Source of the DNA: Clostridiales bacterium
GTDB lineage: Bacteria; Bacillota; Clostridia; Oscillospirales; QAMX01
DNA length: 30,668 nucleotides
Assembly (NCBI GenBank): GCA_016285815.1
Contig: JAEERN010000089.1
Location: forward strand, 1 to 30,668
Direction of reading: 5' to 3'
The position numbers and the translations under genes are program-made. This document shows positions 1-8,164 of this stretch, in pieces; the first letter of the stretch is position 1; each line of letters begins with the position of its first letter. Under the pieces are notes generated by a model. The model was not told the origin of the DNA. It ran no database searches and saw only the letters and a program-made list of their open reading frames with translations.

Positions 1-1
1 C

Positions 2-1528
2 GCGGCGTCCTCGGCGGCCGCGGCGCTGGTCTTCCGGCGCGTACCGTTTTTCGCGGTGACGGTGCACCTGGCCGCGGGTGCGGCCCTCTCCTGCACCGTG
101 CCGGAGGGGGTGCGGCGGCTGTTCTTCCGCGAAAAGCCGGAGGAGGACGGGGGCGGCCGCTTCCGCATGGAGAAGACCCGACTTGCCGTGCGGCTGAACG
201 GCATGTCCGAGGCGTTTTCCACGCTGGCCGCGCCGCCCGGGGAGACCGGCGGCGGCGAGCGCTTCAGCCTGTTCGGCCGCGCCTGTGAGACGGTCTGCGC
301 GGGCTGTATCAAACGGAGCATCTGCTGGAACGGCGGCGAGGGCCGCCGTCAGGCCCTGATCGCGGCGGCGGACCGCATCTTCGCCCGGGGACGGGCCGAG
401 CCGGAGGATCTGGCCGAGGCGCTGGACTGCCGGTCGCCCGAGGCGTTCTGCGCGGCCGTCACCGAAACGCTGCGCGACCGTCGGCGGGAACAGCTACGCC
501 TCACGGAGAGAGAGGAGGAAGAACGGCGGCTGGAGAGGCAGTTCAAAAGCCTTTCCGACATCCTGGACCTTTCGGCCGAGGAGATCGGCGCGGAGGACCG
601 GGAGGACAAGCTGGCCGAGGCCCGGGTGCGGCGCATCGCCGCGGAGATGGGGGCCGACTGTGAGGCGGTGGTCCGCCGGGACGCCCGCGGCGCGCTGCGG
701 GTCGAGCTCTGCGCCGCGGACCTGTCGGTGCTGTTCCGACAGCCGGACGAGTTCCGCCGCCGGGCGGAGGACGCGCTGGAGACCTCCTTCGAACCGCCGA
801 CCCAGACCGAGGGAAGGCTGTACGCCAGCCTTTCGCTCCGCGAACAGGCGAGGTTCGTGTGCCGCGTGGGCGCCTGTGCCGAGCGGCGCCGGGGCGAGCG
901 CGTCAGCGGCGACTGCGGGACCTATTTCCGGGCGGACGACGGGGTCACCTATGTGATCCTGTGCGACGGGACGGGAAGCGGCGAGCGGGCTCACGGCTGT
1001 GCCGAGACGGCCATGCGCCTGACCGAGAACTTTCTGCGGGCCGGCGTTTCGCCGGCCTCGGCGGTGGAGATCGTGGCCGCGTCGCTGGAGCGCCGGGACG
1101 GCGGCGCGGTCAACGCGACGCTGGACGTCACGGGGATCGACCCCTATTCCTCGGTGCTGACCTCGGTGAAATACGGCGCCGCGCCGGCCTATATCCGTCA
1201 CCGCACGGCGGACGGGCAGTACAGCCTGTCCCGGATCAGCGCCGGCGGCGGCGGGGGAGAGCTCTACGCCGTGGCCGAGGCGTCGGCGCGGCTGTCCGAC
1301 GGCGACATGGTGCTGATCGTCAGCGACGGGGCCGAGTGCGGGCCTGCGCTGGAAAAGGCGATCCTCGGCGTCATGACCGACGATCCGCGGGATCTGTGCG
1401 AGATCCTCATGCGGCTGCTGCCGGGCGAGGCGCGGGACGACCGGACCGTCATCGCCGTGAGCTACTGCGCGACCGACGCGCGGGAACGCCGTCCGGCGCA
1501 CCGGCCGCGGCAGACGGCCGCCGTCTGA
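2..1528 (+). CDS. spoIIE: Stage II sporulation protein E (SpoIIE), 5'-truncated by window edge
   Basis: This is the C-terminal part of the SpoIIE serine phosphatase, which dephosphorylates SpoIIAA and so activates sigma-F in the forespore. The frame is open from base 2, and the first residues are hydrophobic like the end of the family's membrane region, so the GTG at 56 is not the real start. Counting from that GTG, a conserved cysteine cluster (CAGC, then ICW) lies near residues 81-91, followed by a charged coiled-coil-like stretch at about 140-180. The PP2C domain covers about 285-470, with metal-binding DGTGSG, a TLD motif, VSDG and a terminal DDRTV. Bacillus subtilis SpoIIE has the same order and is over 800 residues, so the N-terminal membrane part lies outside the window. 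The gene ends at a strong terminator. Identity is confident. Confidence 0.93.
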   Translation, partial: AASSAAAALVFRRVPFFAVTVHLAAGAALSCTVPEGVRRLFFREKPEEDGGGRFRMEKTRLAVRLNGMSEAFSTLAAPPGETGGGERFSLFGRACETVCAGCIKRSICWNGGEGRRQALIAAADRIFARGRAEPEDLAEALDCRSPEAFCAAVTETLRDRRREQLRLTEREEEERRLERQFKSLSDILDLSAEEIGAEDREDKLAEARVRRIAAEMGADCEAVVRRDARGALRVELCAADLSVLFRQPDEFRRRAEDALETSFEPPTQTEGRLYASLSLREQARFVCRVGACAERRRGERVSGDCGTYFRADDGVTYVILCDGTGSGERAHGCAETAMRLTENFLRAGVSPASAVEIVAASLERRDGGAVNATLDVTGIDPYSSVLTSVKYGAAPAYIRHRTADGQYSLSRISAGGGGGELYAVAEASARLSDGDMVLIVSDGAECGPALEKAILGVMTDDPRDLCEILMRLLPGEARDDRTVIAVSYCATDARERRPAHRPRQTAAV

Positions 1529-1539
1529 GCCGGGCGCGG

Positions 1540-1587
1540 AAAAAGACCGCCTCGGGCCCTTGGAAAAGGGATCGAAGCGGTCTTTTT
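1540..1587. terminator. Bidirectional intrinsic terminator between spoIIE and tpiA
   Basis: An 11-bp perfect stem pairs 1540-1550 (AAAAAGACCGC) with 1577-1587 (GCGGTCTTTTT). An inner 5-bp stem pairs 1557-1561 with 1566-1570. T runs appear on both strands, so the element can stop spoIIE transcripts from the left and pgk-tpiA transcripts from the right. Confidence 0.88.
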
Positions 1588-1605
1588 GTTCCGGGAAAGA
1601 GGGAT

Positions 1606-2376
1606 TTACTGGTTGGCCGCGTCCACGATGGCCTTGAAGGATTCGGGCTTCAGCGAAGCGCCGCCGATGAGGCCGCCGTCGATGTTCGGCTGGGCCAGCA
1701 GAGCGGCCGCGTTTTCCGCGTTCATGGAGCCGCCGTACTGGATGGTGGTGGAGCGGGCTGCGCGGGCGCCGAAGATCTCGCGGACGGTGTCGCGGATCAC
1801 GGTGCAGACGGCGTTGGCCTGTTCCGGCGTGGCGGTCTTGCCGGTGCCGATGGCCCAGATGGGCTCGTAGGCGATGATGATGTGGCGGATGTTTTCCACA
1901 CTGGCGCCGTTCAGCGCGCTCTTGACCTGATAGCGGATGCGCTCGGTGGTGACGCCGCGCTCGCGCTCTTCCAGCGTCTCGCCGACGCAGATGATGACCT
2001 TCAGGCCGGCTTCCAGCGCGGCGAGGACTTTTTTATTGACGATCTCGTCGGTCTCACCGAAGTACTGTCTGCGTTCGCTGTGGCCGATGATGACGTATTT
2101 GATGCCGAGGTCCGCCAGCATCTGGGCGGAGACTTCGCCGGTATAGGCGCCGGAGTTCTCCCAGTGGACGTTCTGGGCGCCGATGGCGATCTTAGTGGCG
2201 CGGGTGGCCTTCATGGCCGAGCTGATGTCCACGAAGGGGACGCAGAGAACGGTGGTGCACCATTTGGCCTTGGCGATCAGGGGACGCATGGCGTCGACGA
2301 GGGCGCGGGCCTCTTTGGGGGTCTTGTTCATCTTCCAGTTGCCGGCGATGATGGTCTTGCGATATCTTCTGTTCAT
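1606..2376 (-). CDS. tpiA: Triose-phosphate isomerase
   Basis: A cytoplasmic glycolytic enzyme that interconverts dihydroxyacetone phosphate and glyceraldehyde 3-phosphate. The 256-residue length is normal for the family. Visible motifs are AGNWKMN with the substrate-binding Lys15, the catalytic His99 in IIGHSERR, the catalytic Glu171 in AYEPIWAIGTGK, the mobile loop 6 around 175-182, and the phosphate-binding YGGSMN and GGLIGGASL segments. The ATG at 2376 has a good ribosome site (AAGGGAG) just upstream. It follows pgk on the same strand after 83 bases. That gap is AT-rich and contains a minus-strand TATAAT (2413-2418), so a weak internal promoter is possible, although I see no good -35. The transcript ends at the shared terminator after spoIIE. 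Confidence 0.98.
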   Translation of the reverse strand: MNRRYRKTIIAGNWKMNKTPKEARALVDAMRPLIAKAKWCTTVLCVPFVDISSAMKATRATKIAIGAQNVHWENSGAYTGEVSAQMLADLGIKYVIIGHSERRQYFGETDEIVNKKVLAALEAGLKVIICVGETLEERERGVTTERIRYQVKSALNGASVENIRHIIIAYEPIWAIGTGKTATPEQANAVCTVIRDTVREIFGARAARSTTIQYGGSMNAENAAALLAQPNIDGGLIGGASLKPESFKAIVDAANQ

Positions 2377-2459
2377 GTTATTCTCCCTTCAAAGAATAGT
2401 ATAGTATTGATTATTATAATGAACACGACAAAATAGGAAACGAACGGGGAAGCGGGAGT

Positions 2460-3653
2460 TCACTCCTTGTCGGCCAGGCAGGCGATGCCGGGCAGAGTGA
2501 GACCCTCGAGGAACTCCAGCGAGGCGCCGCCGCCGGTGGAGATATGGGTCATTTTGTCCGCGAAGCCGAGCTGTTCCACAGCGGCCGCCGAGTCGCCGCC
2601 GCCGATGATGCTGACGGCGCCGCTCTCCGCGATGGCCTTGGCGATGGACTTGGTGCCGACGGCGAACCGCTCCATCTCGAACACGCCCATGGGGCCGTTC
2701 CAGACGACGGTGCCGGCGTCAGCCAGCGCGGCGGAGAAGCAGGCGATGGATTCCGGTCCGATGTCGAGGCCCATCCAGCCGTCCGGGATCTCCATGGTCT
2801 TGACGACCTTGCTCTCGCAGGCCGCGTCAAACTTGTCGCCGATGACCGTGTCGATGGGGAGCAGGAACTTGACGCCCTTGGCCTCGGCCTTGGCGATCAT
2901 TTCTCTGGCATAGTCGATCTTGTCTTCCTCGCAGAGCGAGTTGCCGATGCAGCCGCCCTTGGCCTTGATGAAGGTATAGGCCATACCGCCGCCGATGATG
3001 ATGGTGTCGACCTTTTCCAGCAGGTTGTTGATGACGCCGATCTTGTCGGAGACCTTGGCGCCGCCCAGCACCGCCACGAAGGGGCGCTTGGGATCGCTGA
3101 GGGCCTTGCCCATGATGCTGATCTCTTTGTTGATCAGATAGCCGCAGACGGCGGGCAGATAGTCGGCGATGCCGGCGGTGGAGGCGTGGGCGCGGTGGGC
3201 CGTGCCGAAGGCGTCGTTGACGAAGATCTCGCCGAAGGAGGCCAGCTCTTTGGCAAAGGCGGGATCGTTCTTTTCTTCCTCCGCGTGGAACCGGACGTTC
3301 TCCAGCAGCAGGACGTCGCCCTCGTTCAGCGCGGCGGCCTTGGCCTTGGCGTCCTCGCCGATGACGTCGGCGGCCATGGCGACGGGCTTGCCCAGCAGCT
3401 CGGCGAGGCGGGCGGCCACGGGAGCCAGGCTGTATTTTTCATTGAACTGGCCCTTCGGTCTGCCCAGATGCGAGCAGAGGACGACCTTGGCCTTGTTGTC
3501 GATCAGATAGCGGATGGTGGGCAGGGCCGCGCGGATGCGCGTGTCGTCGGTGATGTTTTTATCCGCGTCCTGAGGAACGTTGAAGTCACAGCGGACGATG
3601 ACCCGCTTGCCGCAGACGCAGATGTCTTCGATGCTCTTTTTGTTGTAAGTCAT
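2460..3653 (-). CDS. pgk: Phosphoglycerate kinase
   Basis: This enzyme transfers the acyl phosphate of 1,3-bisphosphoglycerate to ADP in glycolysis. The open frame reaches 3722, but the start is placed at the ATG at 3653. That ATG has AAGGAG six bases upstream, gives the usual N-terminus and a 397-residue protein, and lies downstream of a strong promoter. Seen in sequence: RCDFNVP (residues 21-27), the substrate-binding HLGRPKG segment, FVNDAFGTAHRAHAS, the GGAKVSDKI hinge region, and the C-terminal nucleotide-binding GGGDSAAA and STGGGASLEFLEG. It is the first gene of a pgk-tpiA pair. Many Firmicutes place gapA before pgk, but here the upstream neighbour is the divergent trmL. Confidence 0.98.
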   Translation of the reverse strand: MTYNKKSIEDICVCGKRVIVRCDFNVPQDADKNITDDTRIRAALPTIRYLIDNKAKVVLCSHLGRPKGQFNEKYSLAPVAARLAELLGKPVAMAADVIGEDAKAKAAALNEGDVLLLENVRFHAEEEKNDPAFAKELASFGEIFVNDAFGTAHRAHASTAGIADYLPAVCGYLINKEISIMGKALSDPKRPFVAVLGGAKVSDKIGVINNLLEKVDTIIIGGGMAYTFIKAKGGCIGNSLCEEDKIDYAREMIAKAEAKGVKFLLPIDTVIGDKFDAACESKVVKTMEIPDGWMGLDIGPESIACFSAALADAGTVVWNGPMGVFEMERFAVGTKSIAKAIAESGAVSIIGGGDSAAAVEQLGFADKMTHISTGGGASLEFLEGLTLPGIACLADKE

Positions 3654-3693
3654 AGCTTTCTCCTTCTTAAATTGCTCTGAAACACCATCGAAA

Positions 3694-3722
3694 ATTATAA
3701 TACTTTTTGCCGGACTTTTCAA
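3694..3722 (-). promoter_or_regulatory. Sigma-A-type promoter of pgk-tpiA
   Basis: Read on the minus strand, a -35 TTGAAA (3717-3722) is followed by a 17-base spacer and a perfect -10 TATAAT (3694-3699). Transcription would begin near 3687, giving a leader of about 34 bases before the pgk ATG. This fit supports the internal start at 3653, because the longer frame would overlap the promoter. Confidence 0.82.
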
Positions 3723-3829
3723 CAGATATTTAAAAAAAATTTCCGCCCGGATCGTTGTTTTGCCGTTCTAACGATTTTGAGCAAAAAACGGAGCTCTATC
3801 TTTGTGCAATCCGACAAGACAAAATCGTG

Positions 3830-3835
3830 TATAAT
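3830..3835 (+). promoter_or_regulatory. Possible -10 box for trmL operon
   Basis: A perfect TATAAT lies about 18 bases before the first trmL ATG. No convincing -35 is found at 16-18 bases, and no extended TGn is present. The promoter is therefore tentative. The resulting leader would be only about 10 bases to the first ATG and about 26 to the second. Confidence 0.45.
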
Positions 3836-3852
3836 GTGCTTATCTAAGGGGA

Positions 3853-4362
3853 ATGGCGGTCGTTTTCATGCTGAACATCGTATTGGTCGAACCGGAGATC
3901 CCGCAGAACACCGGCAACGTCGCGCGGACCTGCGCCGTGACGGGCAGCGTGCTGCATCTTGTCGGGCCGCTGGGCTTTCGGATCGACGACGCCAAGCTGA
4001 AGCGGGCCGGGCTGGACTATTGGCATTTGCTGGACATCCGGCACTATGTCTCGTTTGACGAGTATTTGGCCCGGAACCCGGACGCGGTCCGCTTTTACGC
4101 CACGACCCACGGCGCCCGCTGTTACACGGACGTCTCCTATCCGGACGGGTGCCACATCCTCTTCGGAAAGGAGAGCGCGGGACTGGATCACCGCCTGATC
4201 TGCGAGCACTACGACCGCGCGATCCGGATCCCCCAGATCAGCGAGGCGCGAAGTCTGAACCTGTCCAATTCGGCGGCCATCGTCGTATACGAGGCCCTGC
4301 GCCAGCTCGGATTTCCGGGCATGCGGCTCAGCGGCGACAGACCGGAGGGAGAACATGTCTGA
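3853..4362 (+). CDS. trmL: tRNA (cytidine/uridine-34 2'-O)-methyltransferase TrmL
   Basis: A SPOUT-family enzyme that methylates the ribose of the wobble nucleotide in tRNA-Leu using SAM. The length (169 residues) fits TrmL. The three knot motifs are visible: EPEIPQNTGN near residues 13-22, FGKESAGL at 104-111, and SLNLSNSAAIVVYEALRQ at 134-151. The start is uncertain. The ATG at 3853 sits only about two bases after AAGGGG, which is very close for a ribosome site. The ATG at 3868 gives the more typical N-terminus MLNIVLVEPEIPQN but has the same site about 16 bases away. The 3' end overlaps the next methyltransferase by eight bases, so the two RNA-modifying enzymes are probably cotranscribed and translationally coupled. 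Confidence 0.93.
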   Translation: MAVVFMLNIVLVEPEIPQNTGNVARTCAVTGSVLHLVGPLGFRIDDAKLKRAGLDYWHLLDIRHYVSFDEYLARNPDAVRFYATTHGARCYTDVSYPDGCHILFGKESAGLDHRLICEHYDRAIRIPQISEARSLNLSNSAAIVVYEALRQLGFPGMRLSGDRPEGEHV

Positions 4363-5488
4363 ACAGCTGCGTCTTTCCGCCCCCGTGGTCATGGGGGTCG
4401 AGGGGCTTTGCGCCGACGAGCTGCGCCGCGCCGGCTTCGCCGACGTGACGGCGGAGGACGGCCGGGTCTTTTTCGCCGGCGATCTGACCGAGGCGGCCCG
4501 GGCCAACCTGTGGCTGAGGACCGCCGAGCGGGTGCAGATCCTGCTGGGGCGGTTTCCCGCCGGAAGCTTCGAAGAGCTGTTCGAGGGGGTCCGCGCCCTG
4601 CCGCTGGAGGCGCTGATCCCCGCCGACGGCGCGTTCCCCGTCAAGGGCCACAGCGTGAAATCCCGGCTGGTCAGCGTTCCGGACTGTCAGCGCATCATCA
4701 AAAAGGCGGCCGCGGTGCGGCTGGGCGGCGTTTACGGCCGGAACGAGCTGCCGGAGACCGGCGCGCGCTATCAGCTGCACTTCACGCTGATCCGGGACGT
4801 GTGCTCGCTGTATCTGGACACCAGCGGCGAGCCGCTGCACAAGCGGGGCTATCGGGCCGAGTCGACGCTGGCGCCCATCAGCGAGACGCTGGCGGCCGCT
4901 ATGGTGATGATGAGCCGCCGCCGCGGGGACCGGCCCATGATCGATCCCATGTGCGGCTCGGGCACCATCGCCGTCGAGGCGGCGCTGATGGCGGGGAACC
5001 GGGCGCCGGGCCTGGCTCGGCGCTTTGCCCTCGAGCGGTTCGCCGGCTTCGACCGGGCGGCGTTCGCGCGCCTGAAAACAGAGGCGCGCGAGAGCGAGAC
5101 GGCCTTCGAGGGCGAGATCTTCGCCTCGGACGTGGATCCGGAGGCTGCCGAGCTGGCCCGGTCCAACGCCGAAAAGGCCGGGGTCGGAGACAGGATCCTC
5201 GTCTCCGTCGGGGATCTGCGCCAGGTGCGCTATCCGGACAGCGGCGTCGTCATCACCAATCCGCCCTACGGCGAGCGCATCGGCGACCGGGACGAGTCGC
5301 GGCGGCTGTTCGCCTTTCTGGGGCGCGTCACGGCGGCGCGGGAGCTGGGCGCCGTGATCATCTCGCCGGATACCGAACTGGAAAAGGCCTTCGGACGAAA
5401 GGCGGACAAGAAGAGAAAGATCTACAACGGCATGATCCGCTGCGATCTGTACTGCTTCCGGCCGAACCGGCTGTTGAAAAAAGCGTGA
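4355..5488 (+). CDS. THUMP-domain class I SAM-dependent RNA methyltransferase (RlmL-N/YpsC type)
   Basis: This is probably an rRNA guanine-N2 methyltransferase. The N-terminal part (about 45-150) matches a THUMP RNA-binding domain. The catalytic Rossmann domain follows, with SAM motif I DPMCGSGT (197-204), an acidic ASDVDPEA motif near 257-264 that would contact the SAM ribose, and the catalytic NPPYGER (302-308) typical of amino-N methylation of guanine. The length (377) fits the Firmicute single-domain relatives of the N-terminal half of E. coli RlmL. The start has GGAGGGAG just upstream and lies inside the end of trmL. The exact target (23S rRNA G2445 by analogy) is inferred from the family, so no symbol is given. 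Confidence 0.9.
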   Translation: MSEQLRLSAPVVMGVEGLCADELRRAGFADVTAEDGRVFFAGDLTEAARANLWLRTAERVQILLGRFPAGSFEELFEGVRALPLEALIPADGAFPVKGHSVKSRLVSVPDCQRIIKKAAAVRLGGVYGRNELPETGARYQLHFTLIRDVCSLYLDTSGEPLHKRGYRAESTLAPISETLAAAMVMMSRRRGDRPMIDPMCGSGTIAVEAALMAGNRAPGLARRFALERFAGFDRAAFARLKTEARESETAFEGEIFASDVDPEAAELARSNAEKAGVGDRILVSVGDLRQVRYPDSGVVITNPPYGERIGDRDESRRLFAFLGRVTAARELGAVIISPDTELEKAFGRKADKKRKIYNGMIRCDLYCFRPNRLLKKA

Positions 5489-5526
5489 GCGGCGGCACGC
5501 CGCCGGGAAAGGGGAGGGATCGGACC

Positions 5527-6399
5527 GTGACCATCCGCGCGTTTCAGATATTCCGCACCGTGTGCGAGACCGAAAGCGTGACCGCCGCGGCGGAGCGGCT
5601 CGGCGTGTCCCAGCCCGCGGTGAGCGCCGCCGTCAAAGAGCTGGAGACGGCCTACGGCGTCTCGCTGTTCGACCGGATGAACCGCCGGATCTATCTGACG
5701 CAGGAGGGGCGCGTGCTGCGCCGCTATGCCGACCAGATCCTGGCGCTGGCGGACGAGGCGGCCGCCGCCGTCCGCGACGGGCGCGGCGAGGCGACGTGCC
5801 GCCTCGGAGTCAACATGACCGTGGCCGAGACCGTGCTGTCCGACCTGATGGCGCGGCTGAAGCGGGCCCTGCCGGGGACGGAGATCGCCGTTCGGGTCCA
5901 CAACTGCGAGGCCATCGAGCGGATGCTGGCGGAAAACGAGCTGGACGCGGCGATCATCGACCGCGCGGCCCTGCCCGGCACCGTGTCCGAGCCTCTGTGG
6001 GAGGACCGGATGCTGGTGGTGGCGGGTCCCTGGGCGCCGGACCGCCTGTCGGCAGAGGAGTTGGCCGGACAGCGGCTTTTGCTGCGGGAAAAGGGCAGCG
6101 GCAGCCGCGAGTGTGTGGACGCGCTGTTCGCCTCGCTGGGGCGCGGCGCGGCGCCGGCGGCGGAGAGCACCTCGACGCTGGGGCTGGCGGAGATGGCCCG
6201 CTGCGGCATGGGGTACGCCGTGTTCCCCGAGCGGCTGGCCGGGCGCTTCTGCGCGGACGGCCGGCTGAAGCCGGTGGCGCTGGACGGCGGGCCGCTGAAG
6301 CGGACCTACTATCTGGTCCGGATGGAGAAAAAATACGTGACCGCGGCGGCGGACCGGATGATGAACGCGGTGAAGGCCTGCTTTGCCGAAGGGTTCTGA
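5527..6399 (+). CDS. LysR-family transcriptional regulator
   Basis: A 290-residue DNA-binding regulator. The GTG at 5527 is chosen because a purine-rich ribosome site (GGGGAGGGA) precedes it and the protein then begins with the standard winged helix-turn-helix (residues 1-60). Recognition features are TAAAERLGVSQPAVSAAVKELE followed by LFDR and LTQEG. The linker helix covers about 60-90. The effector domain is a periplasmic-binding-like fold with visible segments such as LGVNMTVAET, ELDAAIID and GMGYAVFPERL. It follows the RNA methyltransferase by 38 bases on the same strand and ends at its own terminator. LysR regulators often control a divergent neighbour, but there is none here, so the target is unknown. 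Confidence 0.93.
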   Translation: MTIRAFQIFRTVCETESVTAAAERLGVSQPAVSAAVKELETAYGVSLFDRMNRRIYLTQEGRVLRRYADQILALADEAAAAVRDGRGEATCRLGVNMTVAETVLSDLMARLKRALPGTEIAVRVHNCEAIERMLAENELDAAIIDRAALPGTVSEPLWEDRMLVVAGPWAPDRLSAEELAGQRLLLREKGSGSRECVDALFASLGRGAAPAAESTSTLGLAEMARCGMGYAVFPERLAGRFCADGRLKPVALDGGPLKRTYYLVRMEKKYVTAAADRMMNAVKACFAEGF

Positions 6400-6427
6400 A
6401 AGCGGCCCTCCGCGGGAGAAAACGGCG

Positions 6428-6469
6428 AAACGGCCGTCGGGGCGCAGACGCGCCGCAGCGGCCGTTTTT
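6428..6469. terminator. Intrinsic terminator between LysR gene and MBL-fold gene
   Basis: A 9-bp stem pairs 6428-6436 (AAACGGCCG) with 6459-6467 (CGGCCGTTT), and T continues to 6469 on the plus strand. It best serves the LysR gene. The minus strand has only short T runs, so termination of the convergent hydrolase gene is less certain. Confidence 0.75.
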
Positions 6470-6507
6470 GTTTGGCAGGAGGATTTCCCGGGAAAAGAGA
6501 AGACGCC

Positions 6508-7320
6508 TCACAGGCGGATCCGGAACGCGCCGAAGTCGAAGAGGCCGCTCCCGCGGCGGAGCTTCCCCACCCGGTCCAGAAGGGCGAAGGCCTCGTCCAC
6601 GTCGGCGATCAGGGAGACCGGAAGGTCCAGCGTGTGGTGCCCGGGAAACAGGCGGTCCACCGCCAGCGTCCGCACCCGCCGGACCGATCGCCGGAACTGA
6701 CGCGGGTCCGTGGTGGGATAGAACGCGTCGAGTTGCCCGGCATAGATCAGATCGCCGGTATAGAGCGCCCCGCGCTCCGGCTCGTAGAAGCAGCAATGGC
6801 CGGGGGAATGGCCCGGCGTGTGGATCACGGTCAGGCTCCGTCCGCCCAGCTCCAGCCGGTCGCCGTCCCGCAGCAGGCGCTGCGCGCCGCCCCGGTAGAG
6901 CCTGTAGTCCGCCGGGTGGAAATCCGGCGGGAACGCGCAGGCACAGCCGGTCAAGGCGTCCCGCACCGCCGAAAGCGAAAGCGAAAAACCGCCGGAGACC
7001 CAATCCTTTTCCCGTTCGTGGACGGCGACGGCCCCGGAAAACGATCCGAGTCCGCCGATGTGGTCCCAGTGCGCGTGGGTGACGGCGGCCAGGACAGGCA
7101 GGTCCGTAAGGGCGCTCACCGCGCGCCGGAGGTCCGCAACGCCGAGACCCGTGTCGATCAGGAGCGCTCGCTCCCGGCCGCAGAGCAGATAGCAGTGCGT
7201 CTCTTCCGGGTGCCGCCATTCGCTGAGGACGAAGGTGTCGCCGTCGATCCGGTCGACGGTGAACCACGGCGCTTCCGGGACGGTCCGGTCCCGGGCGCCG
7301 TCCGGCGTTCGGCGTTCCAC
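6508..7320 (-). CDS. Metallo-beta-lactamase-fold hydrolase
   Basis: A 270-residue zinc-dependent hydrolase of the glyoxalase II-like branch. The metal motif THAHWDH lies at residues 81-87. Further ligands are HTPGHSPGH, the aspartate in LYTGDL and PGHH near the C-terminus. The family includes thioesterases, lactonases and phosphodiesterases, and nothing here fixes the substrate. The start is a GTG six bases downstream of the nth stop codon. No clear ribosome site precedes it, so expression probably depends on translational coupling with nth. No signal peptide is visible, so a cytoplasmic location is likely. Confidence 0.88.
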   Translation of the reverse strand: MERRTPDGARDRTVPEAPWFTVDRIDGDTFVLSEWRHPEETHCYLLCGRERALLIDTGLGVADLRRAVSALTDLPVLAAVTHAHWDHIGGLGSFSGAVAVHEREKDWVSGGFSLSLSAVRDALTGCACAFPPDFHPADYRLYRGGAQRLLRDGDRLELGGRSLTVIHTPGHSPGHCCFYEPERGALYTGDLIYAGQLDAFYPTTDPRQFRRSVRRVRTLAVDRLFPGHHTLDLPVSLIADVDEAFALLDRVGKLRRGSGLFDFGAFRIRL

Positions 7321-7326
7321 GGCGGA

Positions 7327-7965
7327 TCAGACGGTCCGGCCGGCGGAGGGGCACAGGTCCGCCAGGGAACAGGCGGCGCACCGGGGCGAGCGGGCCTGAC
7401 AGACGGCGCGGCCGTGCAGGACCAGCCGGTGGCAGAAGTCGTTGCTCTCCGCCGGGTCGAGCAGCTCGCGCAGGGCGAGCTCCACTTTTTTCGGATCCGC
7501 GGTGTCACAGAGTCCCAGCCGGTTGGAAAGGCGGATGCAGTGCGTGTCCGCCACCACGGCCCCGGGCTTGTGATAGACGTCCCCCAGGATCAGATTGGCC
7601 ACCTTCCGTCCCACGCCGGGCAGGCGCAGCAGGTCGTCCATGTTGTCGGGGACGATCCCGCCGAACTCGGCCAGCAGCAGCACGGCGCAGTTCTTCAGGT
7701 CCGCCGATTTGACGCGGAAAAAGCCGGTGGGGCGGATGTATTCCTCCAGCTCGGCCACGTCGGCCGAGGCGAAGTCCTCCAGCGTCGGAAAACGGGCGTA
7801 GAGGCCGACGGCCACCTCGTTCACGCGCTTGTCCGTGCACTGGGCGGCCAGACGGGCGTTGAACAGAAGCTGCCACGCGTCCCGGTAGTCCAGCGTACAT
7901 TCGGCGACGGGGTATTCGGCCTTCAGGCGGCGGACGGCTTCGCTTGCGGTTTGCATCTTGTCCAT
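7327..7965 (-). CDS. nth: Endonuclease III (base-excision DNA glycosylase/AP lyase)
   Basis: A DNA repair enzyme that removes oxidised pyrimidines and cleaves the abasic site. The 212-residue protein has the helix-hairpin-helix LPGVGRKVA with catalytic Lys121, and the catalytic Asp140 in VVADTHC. The iron-sulphur cluster motif is intact: Cys189-X6-Cys196-X2-Cys199-X5-Cys205. These positions agree almost exactly with E. coli Nth (Lys120, Asp138). The longer frame reaching 8331 is not used because the ATG at 7965 has GAAGGAG upstream and lies just after a promoter. The MBL-fold gene follows with a six-base gap, probably in the same transcript. Confidence 0.97.
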   Translation of the reverse strand: MDKMQTASEAVRRLKAEYPVAECTLDYRDAWQLLFNARLAAQCTDKRVNEVAVGLYARFPTLEDFASADVAELEEYIRPTGFFRVKSADLKNCAVLLLAEFGGIVPDNMDDLLRLPGVGRKVANLILGDVYHKPGAVVADTHCIRLSNRLGLCDTADPKKVELALRELLDPAESNDFCHRLVLHGRAVCQARSPRCAACSLADLCPSAGRTV

Positions 7966-8002
7966 GATCGCTGCTCCTTCGCGGTGCTTTTTTGACGGGA
8001 TC

Positions 8003-8011
8003 ATTATACCA
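8003..8011 (-). promoter_or_regulatory. Extended -10 promoter of nth
   Basis: On the minus strand the sequence TGGTATAAT forms an extended -10 (TGn followed by TATAAT, with TATAAT at 8003-8008). The -35 region is poor (TGGTTT at 17 bases), as expected when an extended -10 is present. Transcription would start near 7997, about 30 bases before the nth ATG. Confidence 0.65.
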
Positions 8012-8077
8012 CAATCGACAGAAAAAAACCAGATGCGGCGGCTTGTTTGTTGAAATGACAGAAAGTAAAGACCGGAC

Positions 8078-8106
8078 TTGTAAAAAGAAAGAAAATTTGG
8101 TATAAT
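8078..8106 (+). promoter_or_regulatory. Sigma-A-type promoter of glyA
   Basis: A -35 TTGTAA (8078-8083), a 17-base spacer and a perfect -10 TATAAT (8101-8106). It is divergent from the nth promoter. Transcription near 8113 leaves a leader of about 52 bases, too short for a glycine or THF riboswitch. Confidence 0.8.
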
Positions 8107-8164
8107 GATAGGCGGAAAACAGGTCCGCAGGCGCCTGGCCTGCGGGCCGACAGGGGGACACGCC

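Noticed and set aside
56..58. GTG at 56 as start of the SpoIIE gene
   Set aside because: The frame stays open to the window edge with hydrophobic membrane-like residues, and the family is far longer at its N-terminus.
8105..8107. ATG at 8105 as glyA start
   Set aside because: It overlaps the -10 box. The ATG at 8165 has a ribosome site and gives the standard N-terminus.
8107..8164. Riboswitch in the glyA leader
   Set aside because: The leader is only about 52 bases with no terminator-like fold, too short for a known glycine or THF riboswitch.
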